64,000 bases of DNA from Allokutzneria sp. NRRL B-24872 (lineage in GTDB: Bacteria > Actinomycetota > Actinomycetes > Mycobacteriales > Pseudonocardiaceae), in the NCBI RefSeq assembly GCF_002155965.1, contig NZ_MUMH01000024.1, positions 1 through 64,000 on the forward strand, in the 5' to 3' direction. A model generated the notes under the pieces. That model made no database searches and was not told where the DNA came from. It worked only from the letters and a program-made list of their open reading frames with translations. Both the position numbers and the translations under genes were made by a program. Numbering within the stretch: the stretch's first letter is position 1; every line of letters begins with the position of its first letter. Positions 39,938 through 48,548 of the stretch are shown here, one piece after another.

Positions 39938-39960
39938 TTCAGTGTTGACTGAAATATAAT
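39938..39960 (+). promoter_or_regulatory. inverted repeat abutting a TATAAT box
   Basis: TTCAGT-GTTG-ACTGAA (39938-39953) is followed by TATAAT at 39955-39960 in an unusually AT-rich spot downstream of the tRNA-Lys gene. The hexamer is perfect but no good -35 element or target gene on the plus strand is evident; the hairpin could instead end tRNA transcription. The rest of 39788-40008 holds nothing I can support. Confidence 0.4.
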
Positions 39961-40008
39961 CCAGGGAAAGCAAAGCTGCACACCGCCCGGAGCCCGCAGT
40001 GGAGTGAG

Positions 40009-40081
<73 letters not shown>

Positions 40082-40088
40082 GAGTGGG

Positions 40089-40111
40089 GCCGCCCCCGAT
40101 CACGGGGCGGC
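40089..40111. terminator. GC-rich hairpin beside tRNA-Lys
   Basis: GCCGCCCC (40089-40096) pairs with GGGGCGGC (40104-40111). It lies just upstream of the tRNA 5' end and could insulate it from other transcription. Confidence 0.45.
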
Positions 40112-40116
40112 ACCCT

Positions 40117-40161
40117 GGTCATGACGCGGCTGCGCCTTCGAGGGAGCCCTTCGTCATGACC
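40117..40161. repeat. 10-bp inverted repeat upstream of tRNA-Lys
   Basis: GGTCATGACG (40117-40126) is exactly complementary to CGTCATGACC (40152-40161); each arm also holds the palindrome TCATGA. It may be an operator for the tRNA or for the plus-strand membrane gene. Confidence 0.55.
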
Positions 40162-40231
40162 GCCCCCCTTGCTTGCTTGTACGCTCCCCATCATCGGCAG
40201 CGCGCGCCAAGGGGGCAATCGAATTAACGTC

Positions 40232-40738
40232 GTGCTCGCGGGATTGTTCGTGCTCGCAACGGGTTTCCTGCCTTGGTGGAGCGTGCGCTACGCCTACAGC
40301 GACGCGACCGGCAGCGGCCACATCACGGAGACGGCGTCGGCGTGGGAGATGTCGACGCTGTGGTCGATCGCGTTGGTGCTCACCGCGACGGTCGCGGCGG
40401 GATGGGCCTGGTGGACGGCGAAGCGAGGGCGGCCGCCGCGTTGGATGCTGATCACGGCGTTGGCGTGCACGACGGTGTCGGTCCTCCTGGTTGTGCTCGC
40501 GCGTGCGGTCGCTTGGGCGCCGGGCTCGGGGACGGCGGAGTGGGTGATGAGCTGGTCGACGGGCGAGGACACGCTCGCGCAGAGCTGGATGGTGCGCGAC
40601 CGGCTGCTCACCCGTGCCGACCCGGACCTCACCGTCGACGTCACGTGGGGGTTGTGGGTGGGGCTGGCGGCGATCGTGCTCGTGGCCGTGCTCGTGCTCA
40701 CTCAGCGCGGAGTGCGTGCAGCGGGTGCGCGCGAGTGA
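40232..40738 (+). CDS. four-helix membrane protein, unknown
   Basis: About 168 aa with four hydrophobic helices (for example GLFVLATGFLPWW, TLWSIALVLTATVAAGWAWW and WGLWVGLAAIVLVAVLVL) and a soluble loop of about 50 residues before the last helix. No family recognised. The start is uncertain: GTG 40232 is used, TTG 40169 is possible, and an ATT at about 40223 has the best-placed GGGGG. Its end overlaps the FtsX-like gene by 41 bases convergently. Confidence 0.65.
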   Translation: MLAGLFVLATGFLPWWSVRYAYSDATGSGHITETASAWEMSTLWSIALVLTATVAAGWAWWTAKRGRPPRWMLITALACTTVSVLLVVLARAVAWAPGSGTAEWVMSWSTGEDTLAQSWMVRDRLLTRADPDLTVDVTWGLWVGLAAIVLVAVLVLTQRGVRAAGARE

Positions 40739-43166
40739 CGCGCCGCCCGGGCAGCCGGATCGAGAGAACGCCGGTCAGCACGGTCGCGGCGACGATCCCG
40801 GCGAACACCCACGGAGTGCCGGACGGCAGCGGGATCGACGTGAGCCGCAGCGACAGCACGGCCAGCGGGATCGCCGCGACCACCGTGCCCAGGGTGACCG
40901 CGATACCCACGATGATCACAGTCTCCGTGCGGAGCATGCGGGCGATCTGCCGCCGCGTGCCGCCGACGAGGCGCAGCAGGGCGAACTCGCGCGCACGCCC
41001 GGTCGTCACGGTCACGAGCGTGGTCGCCGAAGCGAGTGCGACGTAGGCCAGCACGAGGCCGAGCAACAGGCGGTTGAGCCACGCATTGGCCTCCAACTGG
41101 TTGTCCTGCGCGACACTCAACGCCGAACGGTCGCCCACCGTGAGACCGGGAAACAGCTCGCGCAGCCCAGAAGCCACATCGGCGTTCGGCGCGGCTGACA
41201 CGAGGATCGCGTCCGCGAGGCGGTCGGTGGTGTGGGGAAGGACGACCTCGGCGGGCAGGAGCACGTCGCCGAAGCCCAGGTTCCCCTCGAACACCGCCAC
41301 AACGCGGGGATGGGTGACAAAGCCGTCGCCGAGCACGAGTTCGACGCGGTCGCCGACGCGTTTGCCGAGCCACGAAGCCTCGGTCGAGCTGAGTGCGACG
41401 GTGTCACCGCGAAGCTCGGAGAACGAGCCGGACGCGACAGGAAGCCGCAGCACGGAAGCGACAGAAGAGTCGACGCCGTAAGCGGTAGAGCGCGAAAGCG
41501 GCTCCTGCGCAGCGCTGCGGTCGATCGCGACGACCTCGGTGGCGACGAGCGGAGATGCCGCCGTGACGCCGGGAACTCCGCGTGCGGCAACGGAAAGCGA
41601 AGCCGAGACACCGACGCCTTGGCCGGTCACCACGTAGTCCGCGACGGTGGCGGCGCGGGCCTGGACCTGGGTCGCGTCGATCAACGTGCTCTGCGTGTAG
41701 AACTGGCTGGTCGCGAAGCCGATTGTCAGCACGAGCGGAGTCACCGCCGCGGCGAGGCGACGCGAGCCCGCGGAGCTGTTCGCCGCCGCGAGATAGCTGG
41801 AAGCCCTGTGCCCGCGCAGCAATCGTGCTCCGGCGAAGCGCGTGAGCGCCGCCATCAGCCTAGGTCCGAGGAGCGCGAGGCCGATCACCGCGAGCAACGA
41901 CGAGACCCCGGCGGGCACCACGGTGAGCTTCGCGGGCACGAAGAGCACGGCCACCACCGACGCGAGCGCCAAGCCGACGAGCACGCAGCCAACAGCGGTC
42001 CGGGCGCGACCGATCTCCGGACGCTCCACAGTGGACTCGCGGAGCGCTTCTACCGGGGACACCCGCACCCCGCGCCGCGCGGCCGACCACACCGCGATCC
42101 TGGCCGCCCCGAAGCACAGCACAGCGGCGGCGAGCGCGGGAACTGGGCCGATCGACAGGACGAAGCCGTCCGCGATCACGCCGATCCCCGCGAGCCCGTC
42201 GCGCAGCGAGTACGCGAGCAGATAGCCCGGCACCACGCCGATCGCGATGGCCGCGCCCGTCACCACCAACACCTCCCCGGCGAGCATGCGGTGGATCTGC
42301 CGGGGTGTGGCCGCGATCGCTCGCAGCAGCGCGATCTCCCTCCGCCGCTGGTGCACCATGAGGGACAGCGTGCTGGCCACCACGAAGATCACGATCATCA
42401 GCACGAAGCCGCTGAAGGAACCGGACACCAGCAACAACACGAAACGCGACTGCGCGGCGCTCAGGAACTCGATCTCACCTCTGTCCACACCGGACTTGAC
42501 CACCGCGCGCGAAGAGAGCCCCTGCGAGGCCAAGGACTGTGACACGCGCGCGGCCAAAGCAGTGTCCGAGATGCCCGGCGACGGGAAGACCGCGAGAGCG
42601 GTAGCGCCGCCCGGAAGCGAAGCGAAGTAGAGCCCGGAGTCCACGACACCGCTGACCCGGTACTCCACGGCCTCGCCGTCCGTGGCGATCCGCACCGTGG
42701 CCCCAACCGACGCAACATCAGCGCCGACCACGACTTCGCCGACACCGGGGGTCGAGCCACCGAGCAACGTGACCGGAGTGATCTTCGTGGAAGCCCAACC
42801 GTGGCCGGGCATCCCGATCACCTGGCCACTCGAAGTGATCACGCGCGCGGAGACGCTGACGTCGCTGACCGCCTCGCGGACTCCGGGCGTCGAGGCAACG
42901 GCGGAGACGACCTCAGCAGGCACCAGAGCGCGCTCCGGCAACCATTCGACCGGATCGATGTTCTCCTCGACGGGGACCGTGACGGACTGCGTGGCACCGA
43001 CAACGACCGGCGCCCCCGCATAGCGCTGCGGAGCGATCCCCGCGAACAACCCTGACTGCAACAACACTCCGCACGCCGTGATGAGCACGACGCCGCCGAG
43101 CACCGCGAGGAACGCGGACACGAAGCTCGTGCGGTGCGAGCGAACCGACTGCCACGCGATCTTCAT
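40698..43166 (-). CDS. FtsX-like ABC transporter permease
   Basis: An 822-aa permease of the MacB/FtsX type, with a signal-anchor helix (about 12-35), a large extracytoplasmic domain, then two FtsX modules of three to four helices each (about 255-370 and 690-820), the second module ending in LHALRAE. Such proteins couple ATP hydrolysis inside to mechanical work outside: lipoprotein or peptide export, or signalling in antimicrobial-peptide sensing. Its ATG overlaps the stop of the LolD-like ATPase, so both form one operon facing a divergent two-component system. Confidence 0.9.
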   Translation of the reverse strand: MKIAWQSVRSHRTSFVSAFLAVLGGVVLITACGVLLQSGLFAGIAPQRYAGAPVVVGATQSVTVPVEENIDPVEWLPERALVPAEVVSAVASTPGVREAVSDVSVSARVITSSGQVIGMPGHGWASTKITPVTLLGGSTPGVGEVVVGADVASVGATVRIATDGEAVEYRVSGVVDSGLYFASLPGGATALAVFPSPGISDTALAARVSQSLASQGLSSRAVVKSGVDRGEIEFLSAAQSRFVLLLVSGSFSGFVLMIVIFVVASTLSLMVHQRRREIALLRAIAATPRQIHRMLAGEVLVVTGAAIAIGVVPGYLLAYSLRDGLAGIGVIADGFVLSIGPVPALAAAVLCFGAARIAVWSAARRGVRVSPVEALRESTVERPEIGRARTAVGCVLVGLALASVVAVLFVPAKLTVVPAGVSSLLAVIGLALLGPRLMAALTRFAGARLLRGHRASSYLAAANSSAGSRRLAAAVTPLVLTIGFATSQFYTQSTLIDATQVQARAATVADYVVTGQGVGVSASLSVAARGVPGVTAASPLVATEVVAIDRSAAQEPLSRSTAYGVDSSVASVLRLPVASGSFSELRGDTVALSSTEASWLGKRVGDRVELVLGDGFVTHPRVVAVFEGNLGFGDVLLPAEVVLPHTTDRLADAILVSAAPNADVASGLRELFPGLTVGDRSALSVAQDNQLEANAWLNRLLLGLVLAYVALASATTLVTVTTGRAREFALLRLVGGTRRQIARMLRTETVIIVGIAVTLGTVVAAIPLAVLSLRLTSIPLPSGTPWVFAGIVAATVLTGVLSIRLPGRRVTRAHPLHALRAE

Positions 43167-43936
43167 GCCCGCCGCCCCAGGTGCGCCATGCGCGCCGCGA
43201 CGGCGTCAGCGGTCGGATCGTCCAGCGAGTCCACGATCGCGCCGTCCGCCAGGAACAGCACGCGGTGCGCGTAGGACGCGGCGACCGGATCGTGCGTGAC
43301 CATCACGACCGTCTGTCCGCGCGTGTCGACGAGTTCTCGCAGGAGCCGCAACACCTCCGCCGCGGTCGTGGTGTCGAGCGCGCCCGTCGGCTCGTCGGCG
43401 AAGACCGCGTCCGGCCTGGTGATCAGCGCGCGGGCGATCGCGACGCGCTGCTGCTGTCCGCCGGAGAGCTGGTTCGGGCGGCGGCCGAGCAGTCCGCCGA
43501 GCCCGACCGCGCTGGCGATCTCCATCAGCCACGCGGGATCGGCCGAGCGCCCGGCGAAGCGCAGTGGGAGCGTGATGTTGTCCGCGACGCTCAGCGCGGG
43601 GATCAGGTTGTAGGACTGGAAGACGAAGCCGATGCGGTCGCGGCGCAGCTCGGTGAGCTTGGTCTCGGACAGTCCACCGAGGTCGGTTCCGCCCAGCAGC
43701 ACGCGCCCGGACGTGGGCCGGTCGAGCCCGGCGGCCAGGTGCAGGAACGTGCTCTTGCCGGAGCCGGACGGCCCCATCACAGCAGTGAGGACGCCGCGCG
43801 GCAGGGCGGTGGTGACCGCCTTCAGCGCGGTCACGCGGTTCTGCCCGGAGCCGTAGACCATGGTCGCCGCCTCCAGCCGGACAGCGTGCCCGGTCCCCGT
43901 CTCACCCACCGCGACCAGCTGCTGCCGTGTCATCAT
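43163..43936 (-). CDS. LolD/MacB-type ABC ATPase
   Basis: A 257-aa ABC ATPase with Walker [14 protein letters not shown]-loop [10 protein letters not shown], signature [15 protein letters not shown], Walker [13 protein letters not shown] and switch [10 protein letters not shown]. The STFLH and GALD forms are typical of the LolD/MacB group that drives FtsX-like permeases, here the coupled downstream gene. ATG 43933 is an alternative start. It is divergent from the NarL-type kinase. Confidence 0.92.
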   Translation of the reverse strand: MMTRQQLVAVGETGTGHAVRLEAATMVYGSGQNRVTALKAVTTALPRGVLTAVMGPSGSGKSTFLHLAAGLDRPTSGRVLLGGTDLGGLSETKLTELRRDRIGFVFQSYNLIPALSVADNITLPLRFAGRSADPAWLMEIASAVGLGGLLGRRPNQLSGGQQQRVAIARALITRPDAVFADEPTGALDTTTAAEVLRLLRELVDTRGQTVVMVTHDPVAASYAHRVLFLADGAIVDSLDDPTADAVAARMAHLGRRA

Positions 43937-44023
43937 GATGTGCCTTCCGTCCAGCGTTTTCCGACGTCAGGACGGTAGGTCGGCGGGAGCGGCGGCAACC
44001 ATCCCGCGCGCGCCCCTGTCGAT

Positions 44024-44041
44024 GGTGGAGCCTGCTCCACC
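44024..44041. promoter_or_regulatory. 8-bp inverted repeat before the NarL-type kinase
   Basis: GGTGGAGC-CT-GCTCCACC lies about 20 bases before GTG 44062 in the divergent gap. It is a good candidate for the binding site of the LuxR-type regulator and would also influence the ABC exporter promoter. Confidence 0.5.
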
Positions 44042-44061
44042 CCTTCTCTGGAGCAGCCCGG

Positions 44062-45237
44062 GTGAAGCAGTGGAAGTACCTCGCGGGCACGATGGTCGTC
44101 GGCCTCGCGGCGATGGTGTCCGCGGTGCTGCTGCTGGCCTGCGTGGTCATGATCGTGACGCTGCCGCTGCTGCCCAGGGTCGCCGGGCTCGCGCGGCGGC
44201 TCGCGGCGTTCGAACGCGGCCGTACCGGGCGGTTCCTCGGCACCACGGTCCCTGAGCCCCCGCGCGAGGGCGGAGACCCGTTCGTCGAGCTGCTCAGCGC
44301 CTCCAGCCGTCGTGAACTCGGGTGGCTGGCAATGCAGGCGCTGCTGGGGACACTGGTCGGCACGGTGGCGATCGGCTCGCCCGCCGGGGTCGTGCAGAAC
44401 GTCGTGTTCGCCGCGATCTGGCCGTACTTCCCGGGAATCACCACGACCGTGGACATGCCGATCCGGTCGTGGACCGACGCCGGGCTGGCGGTGCTGACCG
44501 CGGCGGCCTACGGCTTGCTCGGCGTGCTCCTCGTGCCGCGCCTGGCCCGGTGGTACTCGCGGGTCAGCGCCGCGCGCCTCGCGCCGCCGAGCCGGAGCCT
44601 GGTGGAGCGCTTGGCCGAGGTCACCGCGACGCGCGCGGCGGCTCTCGAAGCGCACGGCACGGAGCTGCGGCGCATCGAGCGCGGCCTGCACGACGGCACG
44701 CAGAACCGGCTCGTCGCGGTCGTGATGCACCTCGGCATGGCGGAGCGAGCGTTGCGCCGCAATCCCGACGCCGCGTTGCCGTTGGTGCTCACGGCGCAGA
44801 ACGCGGCGACCGACGCGCTGACCGAGCTGCGCGAAGTGGTCCGCAGCATCTACCCGCCGGTGCTCGCCGACCGGGGGCTTGAAGGGGCGGTGACCTCGCT
44901 CGCGGCGCACTGCGCGATCCCGTGCACGCTCGGCATCGGAGAGCTGCCGCGCCTGCCCGCTGCTGTCGAAGCGGCGGCGTACTTCGTGATCGCCGAGGCG
45001 TTGACCAACGCGGTGAAACACAGTGGCGCCAAGCAGATTACCGTCGGGTTGTGGATGCGGGACCGCGCTCTCGTCGTGGAGATCACAGATGACGGCACGG
45101 GTGGCGCCGACGAGGAGCAGGGCAGCGGACTGCTCGGAATCCGCCGCCGCGTGGACGCATTCGACGGCCTCACCGAGATCACCAGCCCGCACGGCGGACC
45201 CACCGTCGTGCGCGTCGCCATCCCTGCGGGAGCATGA
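44062..45237 (+). CDS. NarL-type sensor histidine kinase
   Basis: A 391-aa kinase with four hydrophobic helices in the first 170 residues and little extracytoplasmic sequence, so it probably senses the membrane or its ABC partner. The HisKA_3 domain has His210 in IERGLHDGTQNRL; the ATPase domain has EALTNAVKHSGA and DDGTGGADE with GSGLLGIRRRV. GTG 44062 is the start. The response regulator begins 3 bases after its stop. The divergent FtsX/ATPase exporter is the likely target, as in antimicrobial-peptide modules. Confidence 0.9.
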   Translation: MKQWKYLAGTMVVGLAAMVSAVLLLACVVMIVTLPLLPRVAGLARRLAAFERGRTGRFLGTTVPEPPREGGDPFVELLSASSRRELGWLAMQALLGTLVGTVAIGSPAGVVQNVVFAAIWPYFPGITTTVDMPIRSWTDAGLAVLTAAAYGLLGVLLVPRLARWYSRVSAARLAPPSRSLVERLAEVTATRAAALEAHGTELRRIERGLHDGTQNRLVAVVMHLGMAERALRRNPDAALPLVLTAQNAATDALTELREVVRSIYPPVLADRGLEGAVTSLAAHCAIPCTLGIGELPRLPAAVEAAAYFVIAEALTNAVKHSGAKQITVGLWMRDRALVVEITDDGTGGADEEQGSGLLGIRRRVDAFDGLTEITSPHGGPTVVRVAIPAGA

Positions 45238-45240
45238 GCC

Positions 45241-45885
45241 GTGCGCATCGTGATCGCCGAGGACGACGCCCTGCTCCGCGAGGGCCTCACCCACCTGTTG
45301 CGGGCCGAGGGCATGGAGGTCACCTCCGCCGTCGACAACCCGTCCGCCCTGCTCACCGCGGTCGCCGAGGACCGGCCGGACGTGGCTGTGGTGGACGTGC
45401 GCATGCCGCCGAGCTTCACCGACGAGGGACTGCGCGCGGCGGTGGAGGCCCGGCGGCTGCATCCCGGGCTCGCCGTGCTGGTGCTGTCGGCGCACGTGGA
45501 GGACAGCTACGCGGCGGAGCTACTGGCGGACGGCAGCGGGGGAGTCGGCTACCTCCTCAAGGAGCGGGTCGGCAAGGTCGAGGACTTCCTGGACGCGTTG
45601 GAGCGCGTGGCCTCCGGCGGGACCGCGATGGACCCGGAAGTGGTGTCGCAGCTGCTTGTCCGGCGGCGCGGCGACGATCCGCTGCACGGGCTGACCCCGC
45701 GCGAGCGCGAAGTGCTGGCGCTGATGGCGGAGGGCCACTCCAACGCGACGATCGGGTCCACGCTCGTGGTGAGCGACAGCGCCGTGCACAAGCACATCGG
45801 CAACATCTTCTCGAAGCTCGGCCTGCCCGCCACCGATGCCGGGCACCGCCGGGTGCTGGCCGTGCTGGCGTACCTGCGGGCCTGA
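45241..45885 (+). CDS. NarL/LuxR-type response regulator
   Basis: A 214-aa regulator. The receiver (about 1-125) has the phospho-acceptor Asp52 in DVAVVDVRMPPS and Lys in GYLLKERV; the LuxR HTH (about 148-210) is LTPREREVLALMAEGHSNAT plus VHKHIGNIFSKL. It pairs with the kinase just upstream. The inverted repeat at 44024-44041 is a candidate site. Confidence 0.93.
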   Translation: MRIVIAEDDALLREGLTHLLRAEGMEVTSAVDNPSALLTAVAEDRPDVAVVDVRMPPSFTDEGLRAAVEARRLHPGLAVLVLSAHVEDSYAAELLADGSGGVGYLLKERVGKVEDFLDALERVASGGTAMDPEVVSQLLVRRRGDDPLHGLTPREREVLALMAEGHSNATIGSTLVVSDSAVHKHIGNIFSKLGLPATDAGHRRVLAVLAYLRA

Positions 45886-45887
45886 GG

Positions 45888-46730
45888 TCAGCGCAGCGCG
45901 CGGGAGAGCGCGGTCGCGTACGCAGTGAGCTGGAGCCGCATCGCGATGCGGCGCAAGGGGTTCGGCGTCCAGCGGCGTGCCCAGGAGCCGGTGAGCGTGA
46001 TCGTCGTGCCGCCGGCGGTCTCGGCGAGGGAGGCGGTCAGCCAGTGCAGGCCCGCCCAGTGACCCGGCCAGCGAACCTCCTACTCCAGGGTGTGCACGAC
46101 GTTGCTGAGCTCGCGCAGCTCGAAGCGCCGTCCGGTGGTCAGCGTCATTTCCCAGCGGCTGTCGGTCACGGGCTCGGCGTGGACGACCGCCGTGTCCCAT
46201 TCGGGACGCCGCGCCGGATCGGCGAGCAACGCCCACACGGTCTTCACCGGTGCGGGAATGAATCCACTGTGGACGGCTGTGCGAGGTAGTTTCGGTTGTG
46301 GCGGAACGGCTTCTGCGGCTTGGTGCACCTCGTCGGCAGTGAGGCCAAGTTGGCGCAGGATGGCATCGACCAGCCCGCTGGGCTCGTCGACGAGCGCGCG
46401 CAGAATCCCGATGTCGTCGCGCGCCTGGACGACCTCGACGGCGCGCTCAGAGAAGTAGATCTCCCGGCTGCCCGGCTCGCGGATCGGGCTCGTCGGGATC
46501 GGCGGGGCTTCGATCCCCAGGCTCGCGATCCGTTCCGCGTGCACGGCCTCCACGGCGGCGCGGGCGCGCTCCACGGTGATTCCGAGCCCTCGCAACGTGT
46601 TCCCGGCTCCGCCGCCGGAGAGCAGCAGCGCGAGGAACAGGTGCTCGACGTCCACCTCCGGGTGCCCCCGGCGCGAGGTCTCGTCCCTCGCCAGGACGGA
46701 CAGGTTCGCCGCCATCACGTACTTCGTCAC
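45888..46730 (-). pseudogene. Clp-N/SRPBCC gene split by an in-frame TAG
   Basis: Starting at ATG 46730, an N-terminal Clp repeat domain (about 1-75: VDVEHLFLALLLSGGGAG) is followed by a helix-grip SRPBCC domain. A TAG at 46080-46082 stops the frame after 216 codons. Translation beyond it continues in the same frame for 63 sense codons to a TGA at 45888, encoding LHWLTASLAETAGG, TITLTGSWARRW and a final helix, exactly the missing end of an SRPBCC domain. The gene is therefore broken by one nonsense change, or by a sequence error. It is coupled (ATGA) to an upstream HTH protein. Confidence 0.8.
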
Positions 46731-46975
46731 CCTCTGTTCCTTCGTGGCACCTCGATGGAGGGGTCGATCCGCTTGGCGTACTTCTTGTGCACGGCCTGCC
46801 GGGACACGCCGAGCGCCTCGGCGATCTCCAGCCAGCTCATGCCCGCCCGCAGCGCGGCTTCGACCTGGCTGAACTCCAGGGCCTCGGCCAGCAGGCGCAG
46901 TGAGGACACCGCGCGCAGTCCGGCTCTCGGGTCCGACACGTCGGCGGCGACGGACGTGACGTCCCGTGGCTCCAT
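46727..46975 (-). CDS. small HTH DNA-binding protein
   Basis: An 82-aa protein with a helix-turn-helix: MSWLEIAEALGVSRQAVHKKYAK. It has an N-terminal helix and a short basic tail. Such genes commonly precede Clp-N domain genes in actinobacteria and are probably their regulators. ATG 46975 is preferred over TTG 46984. The stop overlaps the Clp-N/SRPBCC start. GCAACC/GGTTGC repeats in the divergent gap are a plausible autoregulatory site. Confidence 0.82.
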   Translation of the reverse strand: MEPRDVTSVAADVSDPRAGLRAVSSLRLLAEALEFSQVEAALRAGMSWLEIAEALGVSRQAVHKKYAKRIDPSIEVPRRNRG

Positions 46976-46980
46976 GGCTG

Positions 46981-47022
46981 GCAACCTACATTGCTAAGTG
47001 CGGCGTTAGCAACCGAGGTTGC
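46981..47022. promoter_or_regulatory. operator region of HTH/NUDIX divergent pair
   Basis: TTGCTAA (46991-46997) pairs with TTAGCAA (47006-47012), and GCAACC-GA-GGTTGC (47009-47022) is a second palindrome; another GCAACC begins at 46981. Several GCAACC half-sites in 42 bases suggest cooperative binding, probably by the small HTH protein. Confidence 0.6.
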
Positions 47023-47040
47023 TTGATGCACAATCGTGGG

Positions 47041-47568
47041 ATGAGCATCAGGACCGTGTCATCCAAGGTCGTGTACGAGAACCCGTGGTTGTCGGTGCGC
47101 GAGGACCGCGTCGAACACCTCGACGGGACGCCGGGGCTGTTCTCGGTGGTCGACAAGCCGGACTTCGCGCTGGTGATCCCGTGGGAGAACGACGGCTTCC
47201 ACCTCGTCGAGCAGTACCGGTACGCGGTGGGCGCGCGGTCGTGGGAGTTCCCGGCCGGGTCCTTCCCACAGGGGGAGAGCGGCACGCCCGAGCAGATGGC
47301 CGCGGCCGAGCTGGCCGAGGAGACCGGTTTCGTGGCGGGGCGGATCGAGAAGATCGGCTACACGCACAGCGCGAACGGGATGTCCGGCATCGGCGCGCAC
47401 GTGTTCCTCGCGACCGAGCTGACCGGCGGCGAGCCGAACCGCGAGGTGACCGAGCAGGACATGCGGCAGCAGTGGTTCTCCCGGGCCGAGGTCGAGGACA
47501 TGGTGCGCGGCGGCCTGATCACCGACGCGCCGACCCTGGCGGCCTACCTGATGTGGAGCCTTCGCTAG
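47041..47568 (+). CDS. NUDIX hydrolase, ADP-ribose pyrophosphatase-like
   Basis: A 175-aa NUDIX protein. The domain has YENPWLSVREDRVEH and WEFPAGSFPQGE, and a NUDIX box ending AELAEETGF in which the usual Arg of REL is Ala and the box is two residues longer than consensus. ADP-ribose or nucleotide-sugar hydrolysis is the normal activity; the substitution might lower it. ATG 47041 (MSIRTVSSK) is used; ATG 47026 is in frame. Divergent from the HTH gene. Confidence 0.85.
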   Translation: MSIRTVSSKVVYENPWLSVREDRVEHLDGTPGLFSVVDKPDFALVIPWENDGFHLVEQYRYAVGARSWEFPAGSFPQGESGTPEQMAAAELAEETGFVAGRIEKIGYTHSANGMSGIGAHVFLATELTGGEPNREVTEQDMRQQWFSRAEVEDMVRGGLITDAPTLAAYLMWSLR

Positions 47569-47617
47569 GCCGGGGCGGTCGCGGGCGACACGGAGCGTGG
47601 TGGTTCAATCTCGCGCT

Positions 47618-47887
47618 GTGAACGTGGCGGAACTGGTGCTGCGCCTGCCCGAGCTCGGCCTGACCGAGGACGCGATCGGGGCGGGCTCGCTCGTGCGCGA
47701 CCGGATGTGCGTCGCGCAGGACCCGGAATCGCGGAGGTGGGCCGCCGGGTTCATCGACGGCAACGGGCGCCCGGGGCGGTGGCGCGCCTTCGCCGACGAG
47801 TCGGCGGCGTGCTGGTACCTCTACGGCGAGCTGGCCGCCGACCAGGTGTGGCGCGGCGCGCTCGGACCGGTGGGGGGCGGGCGCTGA
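47618..47887 (+). CDS. small hypothetical protein, tandem paralogue A
   Basis: An 89-aa acidic protein starting VNVAELVLRLPELGL. The end, ESAACWYLYGELAADQVW, resembles DQDAACTYILGRLVAEGL of the next gene, so the two look like diverged paralogues. The arrangement resembles small immunity-type proteins, but no toxin gene is adjacent and I do not recognise a family. Its stop overlaps the next ATG (TGATG at 47885). Confidence 0.65.
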   Translation: MNVAELVLRLPELGLTEDAIGAGSLVRDRMCVAQDPESRRWAAGFIDGNGRPGRWRAFADESAACWYLYGELAADQVWRGALGPVGGGR

Positions 47888-48135
47888 TGCAGGCGAAGCT
47901 GTTCGAGCGCAACCTGGTCCGGCTGGGCATCGCCCCGTTCGACCCCACCCGCGCGGCCGCGAACCGGTGGCACGCCGAACCCTCCGGCTCCGCGTGGCGG
48001 GTGCGCCTGCTGGACGCGGGCTGCTCGCCGGTGTTCTCCGTCGACGTGCCCGACCAGGACGCGGCGTGCACCTACATCCTGGGCAGGCTCGTCGCCGAAG
48101 GACTCGCGGCCCGCGCCATCGCCGTCAGGGACTAG
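47887..48135 (+). CDS. small hypothetical protein, tandem paralogue B
   Basis: An 82-aa protein, MQAKLFERNLVRLGIAPFD, coupled to the previous gene. Its C-terminal helix AACTYILGRLVAEG matches the paralogue upstream. WHAEPSGSAWRVRLLD and SVDVPDQDA are beta-like. Unknown function; the two may form a heterodimer. Confidence 0.65.
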   Translation: MQAKLFERNLVRLGIAPFDPTRAAANRWHAEPSGSAWRVRLLDAGCSPVFSVDVPDQDAACTYILGRLVAEGLAARAIAVRD

Positions 48136-48548
48136 CTCCCCGCGTAGGTGCCGAAGGACCAGAGGTTGCCGTCGGCGTCGCGGACGTCGAAGGCGCGCGA
48201 GCCGTAGTCGGTGTCGTGCAGCTTGCGCAGCACCTCAACGCCTTCCGCGGTCTCCACGCGCTCCCAGACGCGGTCGATCGTGGCGGTGTCCGGGGCGACC
48301 ACGTACACGCCCTGCGGGCCGAGCGAACCCCAGTCCCCGCGCTTGCCGCGCGAGCCGAACATGACGCCGCCGCCGGCGGGCCAGCGCGCCTCGGCGTGCT
48401 CGACGACACCATCGTCGGAGCGGTGGACCACGGTGACCACGAAGCCGAAAACCTCGGTCAGCACACGGATTCCGGCGTCCACGTCGGTGAAGCCGACACT
48501 GGGCCAGACGGTGGGGGCAGGCGGCTGGGGCAGGTTGGGAGTGCTCAT
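48132..48548 (-). CDS. VOC (glyoxalase-type) family protein
   Basis: A 138-aa vicinal-oxygen-chelate protein: VWPSVGFTDVDAGIRVLTEV begins the first beta-alpha-beta-beta-beta unit, and VYVVAPDTATIDRVWERV then FDVRDADGNLWSFGTY the second. Metal ligands could be His66-like (VEHAEARW) and the late Glu/Asp. Similar proteins give resistance or isomerise small ketones. The ATG overlaps the stop of the AraC gene, so it is the regulated partner of that protein. Confidence 0.85.
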   Translation of the reverse strand: MSTPNLPQPPAPTVWPSVGFTDVDAGIRVLTEVFGFVVTVVHRSDDGVVEHAEARWPAGGGVMFGSRGKRGDWGSLGPQGVYVVAPDTATIDRVWERVETAEGVEVLRKLHDTDYGSRAFDVRDADGNLWSFGTYAGS

